The notes below the pieces were generated by a model. It saw nothing but the letters and a program-made list of their open reading frames with translations. It did no database searches and was not told the DNA's origin. Made by a program: the position numbers and the translations under genes. DNA of 64,000 nt from Micrasema longulum (lineage: Eukaryota; Arthropoda; Insecta; Trichoptera; Brachycentridae): NCBI GenBank assembly GCA_022494885.1, contig JAGVSM010000454.1, positions 1 through 64,000 of the forward strand. Direction: 5' to 3'. This document shows, piece by piece, positions 34,806 through 45,167 of this stretch (its first letter is position 1; the number at the start of each line of letters is the position of its first letter).

Positions 34806-35689
34806 ATTTTTCATGAATTGAATATTTGTTTGATTTGAAACACGTGTTGATGTTGATCGAAAGATTAACTTAAACATAATTTTGAATCTAATCTTAATTG
34901 AAAGCGTAGTACCTATATGAAATTTAGGAGTAGATTCTTAGAAAGCGTATATTTCGAATACTCCCTGTGCTTCATGTGGTTTGGAAAGATATGTTTTACA
35001 ATTTCAGTCGACACAGTATTACTTTACATGTAACCTTTTGTGTTATGGTGAGCATAAAGCTCTATTCATGCTACGTGAATTGAGTTATCAGTTTACATTG
35101 TTTCCTGAAAAGCTCGTTTTCAAAACGGTTAACAATTTTCAGAGCTTTTAGATGTGTTTTCCATCGAGTTTTGACGGGTTTATATTTGAATTATTTACCA
35201 CCTACTGGGTTATTTCAAAATGATCATTTTAATTTAAAATATTTGGAAGTTTAACTCGTGTTATTTACTCGTATGTTCGTTGCTTGTCGTTCCTTGCCCG
35301 CTCCCCCATCGAAACATATTATGGTAACAGATTCACGTCCCGTAATTTTTTAAAGCTACCAACAACAGCAGTGAGCATTGGACGTAAAGATCCTGATGCC
35401 TTGCAACCGACCGACCGTATAGCCTCCGCTTGTTTTTTTTTTTATCATTGCATGTTGCTGCGTCAATAGTCCCTCTTCTTCGTTCCTCACAAAATCAAAC
35501 CACCGCATATACGAAATTCATCTTAGATACATATTCTTCTAATATAGAATATCGCTGTTTTGGCCTTATTCAAGTGACACAATTTGCACCTATAAAATAT
35601 GATGATGAGAAAATGACTAAGTAAATTGACTTGAAATTATTCCATAATAAGACAAAAAATACATTTTTCTACAAAAAAAAGAAACATAA
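34806..35689. other. Unassigned DNA
   Basis: The 61- and 64-codon frames at 35284-35624 overlap in different phases and show no family resemblance. Confidence 0.4.
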
Positions 35690-35875
35690 ATTAATTCATC
35701 ATTGCTTAAATCTAGTAAAATGCTCGGATTTGAAATTCAAAACTCAAAATATTTCAACAATACTACTGCAAATTGCACGTTGTATGATACACTAGTCCGC
35801 AGCATACTAGAATACTGTTCCGTAATTTGTGACTATTCTGAATTGAACCACATCTTTAAAATAAAGAATGGTAAA
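35690..35875 (+). mobile_element. LINE RT C-terminal fragment
   Basis: Plus frame LKSSKMLGFEIQNSKYFNN followed by LYDTLVRSILEYCSVI. This is the post-thumb region of Jockey-type RTs (SKxxxMLGFI..LYxxLVRSxLEY), also seen in LINE A at about 8400-8520. Heavily truncated at both ends. Confidence 0.7.
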
Positions 35876-36499
35876 AAAGCAATTTTGGCGATACTTAGTC
35901 TAGAAATTCTAGAGTCTAGAAATTTTATATTTGTCTTTGTTTTTTAGCACCACAATAGGCTAGGCCAACAAGACTCAATTGGTTGCAAATACAACATAAA
36001 ATATCCAGGCTTAAAAAAACACTTTTTATTTTAATTTCACCATCCGTAACCCCCCGTGTACAAGGAAAGCATTTTAGTTGTTGCAACGGAAGATTGTCAT
36101 TGATCATAGGTCATAAGCCCTGTGAATTCACTGCTTTTTTATTTTTCATCTCAATCAATCTCTTTCTCTATCACACATTCATTTGGGATGTAGTTTTTTA
36201 TAGAAAACATTCTCTTTTTGTGATTTTCTTTTACAATAGTGATAAATACTGACGTAAATCGTCCGTATAATTTTATTGTTATGAGAATTTTATACAAAAT
36301 TCGTATAGAAGCAAAAAACGCTCAATTTTATGAGTACTTTGGAAGAATTATGTACCGCAATACGTTTAGTAAAATGTAATAAAACTCGATTTTGATTTTG
36401 TGAGTTGTTTTTGTAATTTTTGTTTATATTATACTCCCCCCACTCTTATAACAAAAGAACAGTTAATAAACCTTATTAAAGTAACAATATTTCGAGTTC
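35876..36499. other. Unassigned DNA with an R1 scrap
   Basis: GGTCATAAGCCCTGTGAAT near 36108-36126 is an antisense scrap of repeat R1. A short repeated TCTAGAAATT.CTAGAG motif lies at 35900-35922. The 89-codon frame at 35983-36252 is not recognised. Confidence 0.4.
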
Positions 36500-36742
36500 G
36501 TCCAAATAAATCGCATTTCAGCCTCCAGGATGTTATTAAGGTAAACATATTACAGCAGAGACGGAAAACATTTTAGAGAAGAAAATATACAAGTATAGGC
36601 ACGTTAAAACAAAAACAAAATGATAAATGTCACAGTAAATAAAATGGTCACGTAAATCAACCAACGACACGACAAAAGCCCTGCAAATGTCTAGACTTCT
36701 GTATTCCCTTCAATAAAACGTCCTTCATCTCTGTGTAATATG
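36500..36742. repeat. Dispersed repeat R1, copy F (foldback form)
   Basis: The left end reads CATATTACAGCAGAGACGG and onward to AGTATAGGCACG. The right end, read backward, gives CATATTACACAGAGATGAAG and GTCTAGACATTTGCAGGGC. So one repeat end is present in both orientations, about 55 bp each. Confidence 0.65.
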
Positions 36743-36764
36743 GTCTTCTTAGTGTTACATCAAC

Positions 36765-36850
36765 ATTATCTTTTCGCATACAGTGGTGCATATGACACTG
36801 CGTTTGTAAATCAAATGCAGCGTATTTTGATCATCACTTATAACATAGTA
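36765..36850 (-). mobile_element. SINE-1-like body fragment
   Basis: AGTGGTGCATATGACACTGCG and the following TTTGTAAATCAAATGC match the SINE-1-like copy at 33.34 kb (AGTAGTGCATAGTACACTGCG). No tRNA head. Confidence 0.5.
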
Positions 36851-36962
36851 AAGAATTGGACAGAATGTCTGCAGCCGTTCCATAAGTGTAACCTAACCTA
36901 TGCAGTCTCGGTATCAATGAATTGTTTTGTTGGTTGGAAGGAGTACTGGAGCAATGAAACAA

Positions 36963-37365
36963 TTAAGTACTCCAAGTGTTGACAGCGGGTACTCTAAAAT
37001 TAATCAATTCAAGTATTTTTGGTACGTCAAAAAGAGAGTTTACAATTTTATACAGTACAATGAGATCATTAATATTTTTTCTTTTAGAAAGTGTTGTTAG
37101 GATAAGCAGTGTTAATACATAGTCATAATTCACATTTTGTATTGAAATGTTTAATTTGTAGTTTATATATCGTAGAAATTTATGTTGAACGTTTTCTTTA
37201 TTATAAACATGAACATTATAGCAGGGTGACCATATTGATGAATTAAAATCTAAATTACTTCTTACAAGAGAACAGTATAATATTTTCAATGATCGGATGG
37301 ACTTGAAATTTTTAGTGTTTCTCAAAATAAAACCCAACGTTTTTAATGCCTTGCTTGAAATTCAA
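36963..37365 (-). mobile_element. LINE RT C-terminal fragment, LINE A related
   Basis: Minus frame: a shifted ALKTLGFILRNTK, SIRSLKILYCSLVRSNLDF, SSIWSPCYNVHVY and LLILTTLSKRKNINDLIVLY. It closely parallels LINE A residues around 8400-8730 (GFICRVTYKF, SLYCSLVRSRLEY, PVWSPHY). A 124-codon frame is still open. Next to it is a short direct repeat ACTATATAATTCAA at 37365-37400. Confidence 0.8.
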
Positions 37366-37548
37366 CTATATAATTCAAGTATAACTATATAATTCAACTG
37401 AATAATATAAACTAAACAAATTTGTTAAATCAATAAAAAAGAAACATAACATATCTAAGATGACAAATAAAAGATAACAATTAAAGTGAGAAAATCTTAT
37501 GTTCTTAATTATTAATTACTTATCTTTTGTATTAATTTATTAAAAATG

Positions 37549-37645
37549 AAACACTTTGTTATTTTTGTTAGTGGGTTATTCAGAATATCTACTTGTTTTG
37601 TTAGAACTTATTAAACTCTTATGAGGTGAAAATTACAAAGTGTTT
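37549..37645. mobile_element. Small MITE M2, short copy
   Basis: Ends AACACTTTGT.ATTTTT and, inverted, AACACTTTGTAATTTT. The right arm continues TAAGAGTTTAATAAG like the longer M2 at 50.6 kb. Confidence 0.6.
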
Positions 37646-38334
37646 TATTTTCAATATATTAATTTTTTTTTTTTCTTTTCTAAAAATGCTCAATTATAGG
37701 TTACCGACGAATATATTTTAAATCTTTATACAAATACACACATTTTAGTACATAAACATCTATGTTGGTTATACCGTCTCAATTTGTAGTGATAAAGAAA
37801 GCCATTATAAACGCGGCGCTGTGATATATAAATCGATTTAAGACAAAAGTCATTATTTTCATTTTTATTTACAAGAGAAATAGCCAAGTTTTTTTTAAAA
37901 ATTAATGTTTTAAACATTGATGATGATTACGTTTACGTTAAAATAATATCTATTTATTTATATACAGAAACACATAATAATGTAACGAATATTGGTTAGT
38001 AGCAAAATAAACAGTATCGAATTTCGGTAAAAGAGCCAACCTGCTATGGGAGTCCCTTTACTTCCGATACGCTGCAGACCGCATCCATCAGGTTTATTAA
38101 AAATAAATAAAGCCTATTTTTATATACGGGAAAGCTGCCACGGGCTAAAAACATAATCGAATATTCAGAGAGTTTTGGTTTTGAATAAATAACGATGGAA
38201 TATTTATTTTAGCTTACAAAATACAAGCAACAAGGAAAGAAGTTGGAAACCTGAGTAAATGCAAGATTTTTTCTTCGAATTGTATTGGTTACTTACGATT
38301 ATTAGATATTTACACTTTTGGATTTTCTTTCATT
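37646..38334. other. Unassigned AT-rich DNA
   Basis: Nothing recognised; the minus frame at 37726-37917 has no known motif. Confidence 0.4.
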
Positions 38335-38600
38335 TTAGTCATCATAATTTCCTCTTCCGCACCCAGCGGTGGGCTATTTCTAATCCACTCTGCCAGGAAT
38401 CGAGCCTTGAGCCTCAATAATGATAGCTGAAGACGCTAATCACTAAACTACGAGGCGGACGTATCTCGTCTCAATTTCCGTTTTAAGAATTTTTGACTGA
38501 GGGTAGCCATCGAGTCGAAAAACCTCGTTTAGGATTCCGGTTCTATTTCAAGCACAAAACTTTATTATTCATCCGCCTAGACACATTGTTATCTTTTAGG
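38335..38600 (-). mobile_element. Composite tRNA-like element (SINE-2), long copy
   Basis: Minus strand order: a ~130-bp module (GTGCTTGAAATAGAACCGGA, TCGACTCGATGGCTACCCTC), then a tRNA-like part TCCGCCTCGTAGTTTAGTGA with B box AAGGCTCGATTCC, then CCCACCGCTGGGTGCGGAAG. The module also precedes the tRNA part in the 57.4-kb copy and occurs alone at 43.3 kb. The pol III boxes are thus internal to the element. Confidence 0.65.
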
Positions 38601-39039
38601 TTAAGTTTAAATCAAATATTTTATTTTTTTCTTCTGAGAGATAAGTACAATGAAATAACTTAACATTCTGTATTTTTAAACGTGCATAATATGTTTTTTT
38701 TAAATATATTATTTTTAACGGTACATTTTTTCATTGTTCAATATATTTTTTAAAGGTTATAATTATTTGCCTTCACAAACCGCATGATTTATGCAAATGC
38801 AAATCGATGATTTATTTATAATTTACCGAATAATCAGATCGATTGTGCTACTGTTTGAAATATATTTAAATATTCCTCTTTATCGCTTTTAACATAATAC
38901 GTTACTGAGCAATTACAAATGCAACACAAAAGCAGCTAAAAATTCTTTATTAGAAAAAACAATAAATACTGTTTCAATGTATGAGAAGATTTACAGTTTG
39001 GACTTATTCAACGACTCAGTTTTCCGGTACAATTGGAAG
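38601..39039. other. Unassigned AT-rich DNA
   Basis: No feature recognised. Confidence 0.4.
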
Positions 39040-40270
39040 CTGAGTCTCATTGACAATAATACGATATGGCGAAAAATTGATTATGGTATGAGAGGTATCA
39101 AAAACTGGCTGGATGACAATCTGCTAACGCTGAATGTAGATAAAACAAAATATCTTGCATTTAAAACAAAATATAAGTCACCACTTGAAGCCAGATTAAA
39201 GCTTCATATTAACTCTAGAAGTTCGTGTTGATTATTGAAACCGGTTGATAATATGAAATATCTAGGCATTGTAATTGACAGAAATTTGCGATGGGAGACA
39301 CAAATTCAGTTCCAGGTATCTAGATTAAGAAAACTGTGTCATGTCATTAAACGTTAGCACTCTCAAAAATGTGCACTTTGCGTTTTTCCAATCGGTGGCT
39401 GCCTATGGCATAATTGGCTGAAGAGGTTGCTCGACAATTGTCTTGAAACCCCTAATCAAGACGTAAAAACTAATTCTTGAAGTTATGCTTCGGTGTCCTC
39501 CGACTCACCCATCTGAACCATTATTTCAATTTTTAAAGGTATTTGATATCCGTCAAATTTATATCAAGAAATTATTGTCAATTTTCTGGTCAGGCGACTA
39601 CGGAAGGATATCCCAACAGAATGCCCCTCCGAGGTTTTCACGTAACCAAAACTACTTAATACTGAGAACACGAACGATGTTTGCTCGGAGACACTTTTCA
39701 TATATACATAGATGCAAGAGTGTTCAACGTCTTGGATGAACATATTAAGTTCTCAAAAACCACGTCTATATTTAAGATGAAGATCCATAATTTGATTTTA
39801 TCGAGGGGTAGAGACCACTGTATAAGATTGTTTTGGGAATAAACATTTAATATCGATGCTGTCTTTATTATTATTCATATACGTATATATCATCTTTGAA
39901 TAAACTAAAAAGTGATGCAAACTAATTTGTAAATATATATTTTAACTTTATTATTATGTTTATTAAATTACATATTCTACCACATTATATGAAGATATGG
40001 TACTATTATTACTTTATGGTATTATTTTGAATTTATTTTTACTATCAATATTGAATTGTAAAATTACTATAAATGATTAATAACATATTGCCATGTATTA
40101 TAATACAACTTTTTTGCATTCCATTTTTCGATATGTTAAAATTTTATGATTTATATTTTTCTATTATTATTTTGTTTATTGTTTTGATTATTTTGTTTAT
40201 AAAGTTTATATTTGAAGCACTAACTTTGTCTTTAAATAATAATTAATAACCAAATAAACAATATATCCTG
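39040..40270 (+). mobile_element. LINE D, RT thumb to 3' UTR
   Basis: Plus frames: GIKNWLDDNLLTLNVDKTKY, then VDNMKYLGIVIDRNLRWETQ, then decayed C-terminal coding with many stops to about 39780 (HILSSQ region), then a T-rich 3' UTR. The NLLTLNVDKTKY and MKYLGIVID motifs are classic RT thumb motifs of Jockey-type LINEs. The catalytic palm is missing. The 84-codon frame at 39485-39739 is a shifted reading of the same decayed ORF. Confidence 0.75.
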
Positions 40271-40444
40271 TCTAACTTTGAAAATAGTGATATCAAATTA
40301 CCACCCATGTAAGGAAAAAACGACTTGATTTATTGGGTTCACGTGTAGTATTTAGTCAACATGATAAAAATAAAAAAGGAATCAATTTTCTATTACGAAT
40401 TAACAATTTTTCATTTTTTTCAATTCGCAATTATTATTTTTATT

Positions 40445-41002
40445 ATTCACTATTACGTAGGCAAAAAGGTCCATAACCTTTTGCCAGAATCGTGGAAAGA
40501 CGGGAGTGTTGTCAAGTTACGGAAGGTGTTGACCTCGCTCTTTCATGACATTAGTCGTAAGGAGTCAGAAAAGTTGATGCATGCCACGGATTGGAGAAAC
40601 CTTACTGGATGTCAAAAATAAAATTTAAAAAATAAGGAATAATTTAAAAAATATATATTTATAGATGACAACCATGAAGTTTCGCATAAATAAATTGTCT
40701 ATGTTTTTATGAATGTATGTATGTGTATGCGCATGGGTGTATGTACGTGTGTGTATGTACATGTGTATATATGTGTATATTTATATATACATGTGTGTAT
40801 ATATGTGTATGTCTTTATGTATATGAATCAAATGTGTATCCGAATAAGTTTATATTTTGTTTGTCTGTGCTCTATATTAATTTGTTAACTTTTATAATAT
40901 ATTAAAATGTAATTGCCTAGCTTGGAACGGGGTATGTACCCTTGTTAGCTGGGCAAAGTGAACATGGAATTGTATTTTGATAAAGAGTGTGAATAAATAA
41001 AT
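40445..41002 (+). mobile_element. LINE B, copy 1 (3' fragment)
   Basis: Begins CACTATTACGTAGGC and encodes YYVGKKVHNLLPESWK, then LRKVLTSLFHD, up to TAA near 40621, the C-terminal end of ORF2. The 3' UTR contains a GT-rich microsatellite and ends with a stem GGGGTATGTACCC and TGTGAATAAATAAATAAATT. Two other copies are at 52.1 kb (minus) and 59.9 kb. Confidence 0.8.
40700..40815 (+). repeat. TATG/TG-rich microsatellite
   Basis: Irregular TATG, TGTG and TATA units inside the 3' UTR of LINE B copy 1; absent from copy 2. The 62-codon frame over it is spurious. Confidence 0.85.
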
Positions 41003-41114
41003 AAATTCATTAGCTACGTAAACCTTAACGAAGAAGCTTGTTTGCTTTAAAACCGGTCGGTGGGAAAATAAATAATAAAAAATTTGTGGTTAAAAACAAA
41101 GTTGTTTTATTTAT

Positions 41115-41275
41115 TTTATAATTTTGTGAATTTTTCAATATGTTAATAAATGTTTTTGATTTATATATAGACGAATCGCGACTTAACACTAAATTTTCTT
41201 ACAAGTCGGGACATAAAAAAAATATAATTGGGCTCCACGATAAAGTGGTGTATTTTGAGCATTAAATAAATAAAT
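41115..41275 (+). mobile_element. LINE 3' UTR, orphan tail
   Basis: CAATATGTTAATAAATGTTT, AAGTCGGGAC and AAAGTGGTGTATTTTGAGCA, ending in AAAT units. A related tail lies in the opposite orientation at 44.73-44.88 kb. Confidence 0.6.
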
Positions 41276-41536
41276 AAAAATTTTAGCCACTTTAAAAAAT
41301 AAAGAATCAAAAACAAAAAAAAAACGAACTACCATAACACATAAAACATAAACGACACATTTTACACATATCAATTCATACACCACACGTAACTCCATAT
41401 TCACAACAATAAAAACACCAACACAGATAAAATCACATATTATGGGTATTTTCATTCCATCTCGCTGTCGTGTCCAGAAAATTGTTTTATACATAATACA
41501 TGGATATGTTATGAGGATGTTTAAAATTATATTATA

Positions 41537-41800
41537 TGTCGGCCTCATGGTGTAATGGTCGTGTTTGCCTACAAAGCAAAAGGTCTCGGTTTTGATTCCC
41601 GACATGCTTAATATAAAATATTAATTTAAAGGGATGTTTTCACACCACAATATTTTATAGTCCCTGGACTGGTACCTCAAGCGTAAGACTGATCATATTA
41701 TCTTCATGTAAACAAAAAAAAAATGCGCTGCGATTGGTGTACTAATGCAGCGCCTTATGCACCATTAGTTGTGGAAAGGGTAATTTAGGATTATGTTTTT
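41537..41800 (+). mobile_element. tRNA-derived SINE-1, full copy
   Basis: Head: GTCGGCCTCATGGTGTAATG (A box) and GGTCTCGGTTTTGATTCCCG (B box, 41583-41602). Body: TAGTCCCTGGACTGGTACCT, GCGTAAGACTGATCATATT, GCGCTGCGATTGGTGTAC and CGCCTTATGCACCATTAG. The 138-codon minus frame at 41189-41605 runs through this and the LINE tail and is not a gene. Confidence 0.8.
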
Positions 41801-42011
41801 TTGTTAAAAAATCGTTGTTTTACACCAACACCGCTCAGTGTGCACAGCGTTAAAAATTAAAATAAAAAAATTAAGGAAAATAATAAAAAAATACCGTACA
41901 ACATAAAAATCGTTAGAATTAAAATAAAAATAGCTTAATAATTTACGGTTTTTAATATGAAGGGAGATAATGACTCAGTTTAAAGACAAAACAATGACAT
42001 AAATGAATGTA

Positions 42012-42665
42012 TTTTTTTTTTTTTTTTTTAGATTTGATTTTGATTTAATAGCATAATTATACATTTTTATAATTTAAAAAAATTTCACTTGTTATATTTT
42101 TACTAAAACTAAAATCCCACCAAGCCACTTTTTGTAGCTTGTTGGTGAAGATTATATTTATACTGACTTAATAATATTATTTACATTTATAAAAACAATG
42201 AATTACATATAAAAATTAACAGCCGGAATAATCAGAATAAACATGTTTATACAAATAATAATATATAAATTTATTTTTTAAATACAAGAAAATACATGAA
42301 AAAATAAAATATTTACACCTAAGCTACTATTCATATATAAACTCTTGATCGAGTAGCCACTCTCTTATTTTGCTCTTGTTACAATGTGAGTTAAATTTAA
42401 GTTCTTTTGGTAATAAATTAAAAATTCTAGGTACTAAATATTTGAGAGTTCTATTTCCATATTTATTGCATACTTTTGGTACTACCAAGCCATCATTAGA
42501 CGTGAAGCGTGTATTATGGTTATGTTTGATATATATTTTTTAATCAACTTTTTGTAAGACTCGTGAATTTTCATACCAGGTTTTAAAATTTTCATTTTAC
42601 TTTTATTTAAGTTAGTACTATTAACTGCATTTAAAATATTAGCATACACCATATCCTAAAGTATT
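42012..42665 (-). mobile_element. LINE I, ORF2 C-terminus, 3' UTR and poly(A)
   Basis: Minus strand: HNTRFTSNDGLVVPKVCN, RTLKYLVPRIFNLLPKELKF and KIREWLLDQEFIYE then TAG, a typical Jockey/CR1 ORF2 end still readable without stops for about 60 codons. The 3' UTR follows and ends in a poly(A) of about 18 (T-run on plus at 42012-42030). It is 5'-truncated near 42660; no convincing target duplication was found. Confidence 0.82.
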
Positions 42666-43264
42666 TAAACAAAACGTTTTATTTTTACTGTCAGGTTATA
42701 TGACAAGATAAGAAGTTTAGGAAAATGCAATTTTTCAACAGAAATAAAAATTTCATCTCAAGATTTAAGAAAACGGCGCATTTTTACAATTTAAGAAACA
42801 ATTTCAGACAAATGAAAAAAATCTGAAAACTCTTTCAGCAATCTGACGTCATAATCCCGCCTCTTCCAGTCTACTGAAAATGTCGTCTGCCTTTAATATT
42901 TTGACATAAGTTTCCAACAAAGGAGAATTAAAGGGGACACAATATTTATTTTCCGATGGCGACTACCACCCTCGTTCAGAGCATGGAGAAAATTCTGTAT
43001 TTTTGCATTCATGAAAACATTATTGATTATTTCACTAAAAAAATAACTAATTAAGTTTTATAATCCAACTTGAAAATGATTATCAATTTTGTCATGTGTA
43101 GTTTTGTAAATAACAGTAATTGGTCAGTATTAAAAAAAAACTGAAATCTTTATTCATGTGTTTTAGACACATTTGGACGTACTCAGAATGTTGTTTATAC
43201 GATCTACTATTTTTATTTTTGTTGATAAGAAAATGTGCATAAAAAGTTTCTATCGTAATGTTAG
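42666..43264. other. Unassigned DNA
   Basis: An ATG in good context near 42956 opens a 33-codon frame (MATTTLVQSMEKILYF) with no known family. Nothing else. Confidence 0.35.
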
Positions 43265-43375
43265 AAAATTTATTTTATTTGTGTCAGGGTGAATACAGTA
43301 CTGTGTATGAAAAATAGCCAGAATCGTAGAAGGGTGCTTTTGACTCGATAGCTACACTCAAGTAAAAATGTTAAT
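43265..43375 (+). mobile_element. Module of the composite element, without tRNA part
   Basis: Contains ACAGTACTGTGTATGAAAAAT, AATCGTAGAAGGGTGC and GACTCGATAGCTACACTCA, matching the upstream module at 38.5 and 57.4 kb. The tRNA-like half does not follow. Confidence 0.55.
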
Positions 43376-43699
43376 TAAGTAAACAGAGCAAAGACAAGTC
43401 CGCATTGTTGATCAGTAGTTGGTTCATTCGCCAACCGTGTTTTAGATCTTGCATCGGCTTTTTGGCAAAATAAATTTTCAATAATGAATATTGGTTTTTA
43501 ACTTGATTTTTCACTGAAATATGTTATTATTCAGTCCAAGACATGTGAAGCACTAAATTTGCCAATGGAGTGCCCTATACAGCATTCAATGCGGAAAAAA
43601 AAGATGATGGTAAAGGCTCTAATGATTAAAATAACCCAGGTTTGATTTTCGACTAATTTAATACGAATGAAAAATAGGAATTGAATGGAACGAAAAAAA
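43376..43699. other. Unassigned DNA
   Basis: The minus frame at 43531-43746 crosses the SINE-3 copy and is not a gene. Nothing else recognised. Confidence 0.4.
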
Positions 43700-43872
43700 A
43701 GCCATTTTGATACTGGCGTCGCGAGTTCAATTCTAGCCAGTTGCAAAAAAAATCCGAGAAAGATTTTTTCTTATTAGGTCTGAGTTTTGTGGTATATTTA
43801 TCCTTTTTTCCAAATCCTCTCATTCTCATTTTCTGACAAGCCTCTTAAATAAAAGTTAAGCGGGTTAATCAT
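43700..43872 (+). mobile_element. SINE-3 copy lacking the A box
   Basis: Starts within the head (GGCGTCGCGAGTTCAATTC), then CAGTTGCAAAAA, the body with TCATTCTCATTTTCTGAC and the tail AAGCGGGTTAA shared with the 45.1-kb copy. Confidence 0.65.
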
Positions 43873-44044
43873 TATAAAAACAAATTGGAAAAACGTCTTT
43901 GTAAAAGGTTTATTACTCAAACGACATTAACGATTCAAGGATATTATAAAGTATCTAAGGTCCTTTTGATTAAATCGCTGTCAATTTTGTTCCTGTAACA
44001 AAGTGTTTGAAATAGTGGGTAACAAACTGTAATATGTATTTCAT

Positions 44045-44215
44045 TATCATCATCATTCTCTTTCATTACCTTATAGTGCATAGGGAGCATTGGTACACCA
44101 ATCGCAGTGTATCTAAATCGTTTTTATAATGTGAAGATAAGTTGAACAGTTTTACGCCTCAGGTACCAGGGACTGTGAAATATTCAAGTGTAAAAACACC
44201 ATTACGTATTTAAAA
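44045..44215 (-). mobile_element. SINE-1 body copy with GAT tail
   Basis: Minus strand: CACAGTCCCTGGTACCTGAG, GCGTAAAACTGTTCAACTT, CACTGCGATTGGTGTACCAA and a terminal AATGATGATGATAATG. It lacks a tRNA head. Confidence 0.7.
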
Positions 44216-44724
44216 ATATAAAATAAACGCTGTTTTGCAGCACTGAAACTTAAAATAAAGGGGAATAAATAAACTTGTGTATTTTTTCACATGATAATCT
44301 AAAAGTAATAAACGGGTATGAAAAACATAAAAAAACTATTGTTTTGCAAATGATTTTAAAAACTTTTTTACCTTACAATGCAAAAGTATTTACATGTCCT
44401 GTAGAAACAATTGCGTCTGAATTTCTCAGTTTGATGTCAGTCAAGCTGTAGCTGTGTTTCTAGCAGACTAACTTCCTAGCAGCCCAGTAGATAGAAGCAG
44501 GAATGTAATATCGATCCAAAGGTTCGACTTCTGCACGGAAGACAAATATGCAACTATAATTACGAACTACGTGAGCCGGTAAATTTTACCAACCATATAC
44601 AGGACGAACATATTTAATTTATAAACTAAAATATTATGAAATAACTTCGTTTACCTGGTCAGTTAAAACGACTTCAAAACAAATAATACTTTGTGCCCAA
44701 GGACTTACGAATAACGATTTTTTT
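44216..44724. other. Unassigned DNA, possible degenerate tRNA-like part
   Basis: GCAGCCCAGTAGATAGAAGC with AGGTTCGACTTC about 40 bp on (44476-44531) resembles A and B boxes but has no partner copy here; low support. Confidence 0.25.
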
Positions 44725-44880
44725 TATTTTTTTTTATTTAATGCACAAAATACACAATTTTATCATAGACACAATTTTATAACAACCCGACTTGTTATAA
44801 AATTCCATGCTAAGTCGGGACTCTTTGATATTTAAATCAAAAATATTTATTAACATATTAAAACAATATACAAAATAATC
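44725..44880 (-). mobile_element. LINE 3' UTR, orphan tail (opposite copy)
   Basis: Minus strand AATATGTTAATAAATATTT, CCCGACTTAGC and AAATTGTGTATTTTGTGCAT then AAAT units; related to 41115-41275. Confidence 0.6.
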
Positions 44881-44977
44881 AAAACAATGTACAAAATAAT
44901 AATAGAAAAATATAAATAGTAAAAATTTATACAAGTCAAAAAATGGAATGCAGAAAAGTTATATAATAATAAATCAA

Positions 44978-45167
44978 TAGACGCTGTGGCGCAGTTGGTT
45001 AGACAGCCAACTGTGAAACACGTGTGGCGGGTTCGATTCCCGCAAGTTGCAAGAAAGAAATCCATAGATTTTCTTTCTCGGTATATATTTTTATTACTTT
45101 CTTCCATATCTTCTCCTTCTCACCTGCTGACGATCCTCTTAGATTGAGGCTTAGCGGGTTATTCTTT
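44978..45167 (+). mobile_element. tRNA-derived SINE-3, best-preserved copy
   Basis: A box TGGCGCAGTTGG at 44987-44998 and B box GGTTCGATTCC at 45030-45040, then CGCAAGTTGCAAG, a body with TTCTTCCATATC and CACCTGCTGACGATCCTC, and the tail GAGGCTTAGCGGGTTA. The putative acceptor ends do not pair, so it is not a functional tRNA. Confidence 0.82.

Noticed and set aside
40717..40905. Tyr/Cys/Val-rich 62-codon protein
   Set aside because: It is a translation of the TATG/TG microsatellite.
41189..41605. 138-codon minus frame as a gene
   Set aside because: Runs through a LINE 3' tail and the SINE-1 head; hydrophobic translation of repeats.
44978..45055. Functional tRNA gene
   Set aside because: A and B boxes are good, but the acceptor stem ends do not pair and a SINE body follows.
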